From Utricularia gibba (lineage: Eukaryota; Streptophyta; Magnoliopsida; Lamiales; Lentibulariaceae), in the NCBI GenBank assembly GCA_002189035.1, contig NEEC01000012.1, positions 2,728,001 through 2,792,000 of the forward strand: 64,000 nucleotides of DNA, given 5' to 3'. This document shows positions 59,730-64,000 of this stretch, piece by piece (position 1 is the first letter of the stretch; every line of letters begins with the position of its first letter). The translations under genes were made by a program, and so were the position numbers. The notes under the pieces are model-generated. The model searched no databases and had not been told where the DNA came from. It was given only the letters and a program-made list of their open reading frames with translations.

Positions 59730-61918
59730 ATGTTGGATATCAATCTGTTTCGGGAGGAGAAGGGCGGAAACCCTGCGAAGATCAGAGAGTCTCAGTTACG
59801 GCGCTTCGCTAAAAACCCAAATCTTGTGGATGAGGTCATTGAGCTTGACAAAGCATGGAGGCAGCGTAGTGACTGAAACACTGTTTTAGTAATGCTTTCG
59901 TGTATTCATTGTTTGTAAATTTGTTTCCCTACTTGTTACAGGTCAGTTTGAGTTGGATACCTTGAGAACTGATAGAAATAAATTGAGCAAGGAGTTTGGA
60001 CGCCTCAAAATTGTGAGGATTTACCGTATGTTGCTCTATTTAATTGAATTCATAGACATCTTATCAGGGAATGGAGGTGGGACTATAAACTCTCTTCTTT
60101 TGAATGTTCAATACACATGACATTCCTGAAGGGATTGAGAGAAGTCAACTATAAGTACACCTCGCATAGTGGATAGATGATTTTATATTTCTATACGTGT
60201 AGTCTGGAGGAGATACAACTGCTTTGGATGCTAGTATTAAGGAAAACTCTGAAAATGCTGCAAAGAAAGAGTTGGAAGTTCAGGAGGCCCTAAAAGCAGT
60301 GCAGTCTAGAGTGGCCTTGATTGGGAACTTGGTGCATGATTCAGTGCCTGTGAGCAATAATGAGGTTTGTTTCAGACTCTTATGTTAAATTTTGTTGTAC
60401 CTTTCTGACGTTCCATGTCTTTAAATTAGGATGACAATGCCGTTATTCGGGTATGGGAGAGAAAAGAACAGAACCAAAGTTGAAGAATCATGTAGATCTT
60501 GTCGAGCTTCTTGGCATCGCAGATATAAAAAAAGGTTGTCCCTTAATCAACTTTCACCTCCTTTTTTCATGACGATTCTAGTTGTCTAGTATACACAGGA
60601 CGCACCAACTATGCTTGTTTTCTTTATTTAATTTTCTGTTAACTTGTAGGTGCAAATGTAGCTGGAGGTGAGGTTTTTATCTCAAGGGAGATGGTGTGCG
60701 ACTTAATCAGGCCCTAATTAACTTTGGCCTTGACTTTTTGGAGAAGAGAGGTTTTACTGCATTGCAGACTCCTTTCTTCATGAAGAAAGATATAATGTCC
60801 AAATGTGCCCAGCTGTCTCAATTTGACGAAGAACTTTACAAGGTTTGTTCGACTTCTTACTTGTATTTTAAAATTAAGAATGCTGAAGATGTTCTTCATT
60901 GCTGTTTAATAGGTGACCGGCGAGGGTGAAGACAAATATCTGATTGCAACTGCCGAGCAGCCACTTTGTGGTTATCATCTAGAAGATTGGATTCATCCCT
61001 CACAGCTTCCCCTCAGGTATTTTGTACTTCTAGTCAATCCTTGCAATGTACGAGTATGTCAAAACACCTTAAAAATTCCATCTATATACATTACGGGAAT
61101 GAACTGTTTCAGATACGCTGGATACTCTACATGCTTCCGAAAAGAAGCTGGCTCGCATGGTCGGGATACTTTGGGTATATTTCGAGTTCACCAGTTTGAA
61201 AAGGTGGAGCAGTTCTGTATAACTAGTCCTCATGGAAATGATTCTTGGGAAATGCACGAGGAGATGCTAAAAAATTCTGAAGATTTCTACAAGCTGGTAT
61301 ACTTTAGTGCCGTAGTTCATTTTAAATTAGTAATCACAATGCCCTCCTGAAATCTCGGAAGTGTCTTCCTCTTTATGCTAATTGAGATTTCTGAACTCAT
61401 TTTCGTCTGCTGCATACGTTTGTCAAGTTTCCAATCAAAGTTAGTGATTTGTGTATTCCGTGAGCAGCTGAAGATTCCTTATCATGTTGTGGCCATTGTC
61501 TCCGGGGCACTGAATGATGCTGCTGCGAAGAAATATGATTTGGAGGGTGGTTTCCAGCATCAAGCACATACAGAGAACTTGTTTCCTGCTCAAACTGTAC
61601 CGACTATCAGTCAAGAAGGATGGAAATTCGGTACGGGCAAAAAAAGGTAAGCTCAGATTCCTATTGCCTTAACTAAGGCTTTTGGCCTTTCTCACTCTAG
61701 TGTTCTCTTAAATGATGCTAAAATCCTGGGTTCAGGGCAACGATAAAATGAAGGAATATGTCCACATGCTGAACTCCACCCTCACAGCAACCGAAAGAAC
61801 TATCTGCTGCATTCTGGAGAACTATCAAACCGAGAATGGAGTTGAAATCCCAGAGGTTCTCAGAGACTTTATGGGCGGTAAATCCTTTATTCCGTTCAAG
61901 AACAATGTGGGAAAATAA
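59730..61918 (+). CDS. SERRS: Cytosolic seryl-tRNA synthetase, three apparent single-base deletions
   Basis: Nine exons were deduced: 59730-59865, 59942-60012, 60203-60364, 60430-60534, 60650-60842, 60913-61016, 61113-61296, 61468-61646 and 61736-61918. The start [15 protein letters not shown] and coiled-coil tRNA-binding arm (exons 1-3) precede the class II core: motif 2 [47 protein letters not shown], and motif 3 region [19 protein letters not shown]. The enzyme charges tRNA-Ser, and also tRNA-Sec where present. Exons 4, 5 and 8 each lack exactly one base by phase arithmetic: near 60455-60457, 60667-60673 and 61545-61547. Downstream of each lesion the correct protein resumes in another frame. 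With three bases added the total is 439 residues, near the usual plant length. Either these are consensus errors, or this is a young pseudogene of an essential gene. Confidence 0.85.
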
Positions 61919-62512
61919 TCAAGAAGACCAAGGTACTGGCATACAGTAACAGGATTTTTTCTTCCTTCTTTCCAACAAGCAGTCAGCATTACGTACTGTG
62001 GCTACCATCTGCCAAAAAAGGCTTCATGTTCTGCACCCATGATACTTCTGCACTTGAGAAGCTTTGCTTTTTTATTCTGTGAAGATGTGATCATCTATGT
62101 GGACCAAGTTGAGGAAAATTTTCACGGTGTGCTGCTAGAATCATTCTTTACTTTTACATGTGAACCATTTTCCATATGAATGTGAATATGTGTCTCTGAT
62201 CCCCCTCTTCAAACGGAGTATGGATCGAAATGCGACTCTCGGAGGAATGAAGTGGCTCGATTCATACAGGAGAGTTCAGCCTGGTACTTGTGTGAGAATT
62301 GATTTCAGTCAATACATGCACTTGGCTGATAAAAACCATTCAATGAATGGACAAAGATTCTGGGACGGTGCTGCTTTGGTTAGGCAAAGATTCGTTCTTT
62401 TATATATTGGGTTTTGGGCATGCAAAATGCGAACAACAAATTGGGCTTCGGAACGAGCCCGTTGCAGCCGAAGGCTGTTACAAATAGTCCGCCGCCGTAG
62501 TGCCACGGCGTA
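61919..62512. other. SerRS 3' flank and Nudix-gene promoter
   Basis: The region is about 590 bp. It contains GGGCTT and GAGCCC motifs near 62440-62460, shortly before the Nudix start. Open frames here have no recognisable similarity. Confidence 0.35.
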
Positions 62513-63708
62513 ATGGCTTTATACCGATCTTCCGTACATTTCATTTCCCCACTATTTCAATTTCATATCCAAACACTTGCGCACTTCAATTGCCGCCTCT
62601 CGAAATCTAGAAAATTATCTTCTCCAGTTTTGTGTGTATCGTCGTCGTCGTCATCTGCGATGGAGACTCCACCGGAAGGTTATCGAAGAAACGTCGGAAT
62701 TTGTCTTGTTAACCCTTCTAAGAAGGTGAGTCTTCAGATCGTCTTTACTCTCCTGTATTATTTTTTTCTGGTTTTAGTTTTAGAAGCCTGTTGTTTACTG
62801 TGGATTTTGATCAGATTTTTGCTGCGTCGAGGCTTGATGTACCGGATTCTTGGCAGATGCCTCAGGTTAGATTTGTTGATTCATAGAAAATCTGTATCCG
62901 TTTAGGATCTGGTTTGAATGTATGGCCTCCGAGTACTCAAAAGTTTAGCCATAAGTACCTAGCCTCTTTCACTGTTTTAATTGTTGTAGAGGTTTCAAAT
63001 CTGATATGAATGTGTAGGGTGGTATTGACGTGAGTGAGGATCCCAGAGATGCTGCCATCAGAGAACTAAGAGAAGAAACAGGTGTAACTTCAGCAGATAT
63101 TCTTGCTGAGGTATATATTTCAGCCTAGTTTCCTTGTTCAGTGATCTTAAAATGTGTTTACATAACACTATTCTGCAGCTTCATTGAAAATATTGCTGCT
63201 GTAGGCACCATACTGGTTAACATATAACTTCCCACCTGAGACAAGAGAAAAGCTTAGGAAACAATGGGGTTCTGATTGGAAAGGGCAAGCACAGAAATGG
63301 TTAGTAATTCTCCTTCCTTATTCTGTTGTCTTGGAAAAATTTATCACTTTGATCCAAACGCAAAATAGCTGAAAAAGGATCCCATAGTTACCATTTCTTT
63401 CATGTTTCAAAGAATTGGTGACTTAACAAACTGTCATTTTTGCATCAGGTTTCTTTTCAAATTTAATGGCAAAGATGAAGAGGTGAATCTTTTGGGCGAT
63501 GGAACCGAGAAGGCAGAGTTCGGGCAGTGGACATGGATGTCATCACAAGAAGTTCTTGATCATGTTAGCGGTGCAGCTTATTTTTCCCTGAATGTGTCGT
63601 ACTGGAATTCTTTTTACTGAATATGGGTATGTATTTGTGCAGGCAGTCGAATTCAAGAAGGAAGTGTATCAGGAAGTTTTGAAGGTTTTCTCCCCATATA
63701 TCGAGTAG
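62513..63708 (+). CDS. Nudix hydrolase, plastid-targeted Ap4A/RNA pyrophosphohydrolase type (NUDT26/27-like)
   Basis: Six exons, 62513-62725, 62815-62865, 63018-63110, 63205-63299, 63449-63563 and 63643-63708, sum to 633 nt (210 residues). About 45 N-terminal residues rich in Ser, Leu and Arg look like a transit peptide, and an internal MET at 62659 could start a shorter form. The catalytic domain begins YRRNVGICLVNPSKK. The Nudix box GGIDVSEDPRDAAIRELREETGV fits Gx5Ex7REUxEExGU exactly. WLTYNFP, KWFLFKF and the C-terminal VYQEVLKVFSPYIE match the Ap4A hydrolase/RppH-like subgroup. Known plant members hydrolyse diadenosine polyphosphates in chloroplasts or mitochondria. Organelle targeting is inferred. 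The gene appears intact. Confidence 0.92.
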
Positions 63709-63899
63709 ATACTTCAAGTTGCTAAAGGAGTAACTAGCAAAAATTGGACGACAAGCATAAACACAAGTATGCTTGTGTCCTTAATCTGTACTTGCCGTTA
63801 TTCATGAAAGCACTTGTTCCTGATCGACATCATCATGTTGCTGTGACATATCAGAAAACAATTATTTCATGTTTCATTGTACTCTATTTAATCTAACAC

Positions 63900-64000
63900 T
63901 TAACTGGTGACAATCTGCTCCAGCTTGTTCATGATATCTTGAGCAATAATCTCTGGGGAAAACCTTGTCACCATATCGAGCCTTGCTTGAGCTCCTTTCC
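63900..64000 (-). CDS. 3' end of an unidentified gene, possibly a family 4 glycosyltransferase
   Basis: Minus-strand frame entering from the right edge, ending TAA (63900-63902). The visible 32 residues read KGAQARLDMVTRFSPEIIAQ...KLEQIVTS. The pattern, helix then RFSPEIIAQDIMNKLEQIV, is like the last helix of GT-B glycosyltransferases, but too little is present for a firm call. Confidence 0.45.
   Translation of the reverse strand, partial: KGAQARLDMVTRFSPEIIAQDIMNKLEQIVTS

Overview
This is nuclear DNA from a flowering plant, most likely a eudicot. The genes are split by many short AT-rich GT-AG introns, the intergenic DNA is AT-rich, and nearly every gene belongs to a plant-specific or plant-typical family (CYP706-like P450, REM-type B3, A20/AN1 SAP, AP2/ERF, DYW-class PPR, MOR1). 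The window is gene-dense euchromatin, with about 16 loci in 64 kb. It contains no prokaryotic features such as operons or CRISPR arrays.

Layout. Positions 1-6.5 kb are a tandem duplication: the 3' end of a CYP706-like P450 (1-106) and a second, damaged P450 (2190-3823). Each is followed by the same spacer and by all or part of a minus-strand B3 gene. One copy carries a hAT-like element and the other a Tourist-like MITE, and each serves as the empty-site control for the other. Then come eIF3j (-, 7236-8763), an alpha/beta hydrolase (+, 9198-11138), the U2 snRNP subunit SF3B2 (-, 11585-15998), the giant microtubule gene MOR1 (+, 16486-30349), an intronless ERF gene (-, 30640-31155), the katanin p80 subunit (+, 33582-38212), the TFIIIB subunit BDP1 (-, 38518-42075), an A20/AN1 SAP gene (+, 43426-43890), an R3H/SUZ RNA-binding protein (+, 44403-46183), a SELENOF-like ER protein (+, 47386-47856), a large conserved nuclear-type protein of unknown function (+, 48894-55052), a hemerythrin-domain protein (-, 55737-56881), a DYW PPR protein (+, 57621-59383), cytosolic seryl-tRNA synthetase (+, 59730-61918), a Nudix hydrolase (+, 62513-63708), and the 3' end of one more minus-strand gene (63900-64000).

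Most genes are housekeeping genes with no pathway link to their neighbours. MOR1 and katanin p80 both act on cortical microtubules but are separated by the ERF gene. Two divergent pairs (eIF3j/hydrolase and SF3B2/MOR1) share short promoters with TGGGCY site II motifs.

The least expected observations are these. Seven apparent single-base deletions fall in five otherwise conserved genes, and no insertions were found, which points to consensus error or recent decay. A GC-rich set of nested inverted repeats begins at the stop codon of the R3H gene. Two GC-AG introns are supported by exact frame arithmetic. The two transposon insertions are bracketed by clean target-site duplications. I did not find a convincing new multi-gene system.
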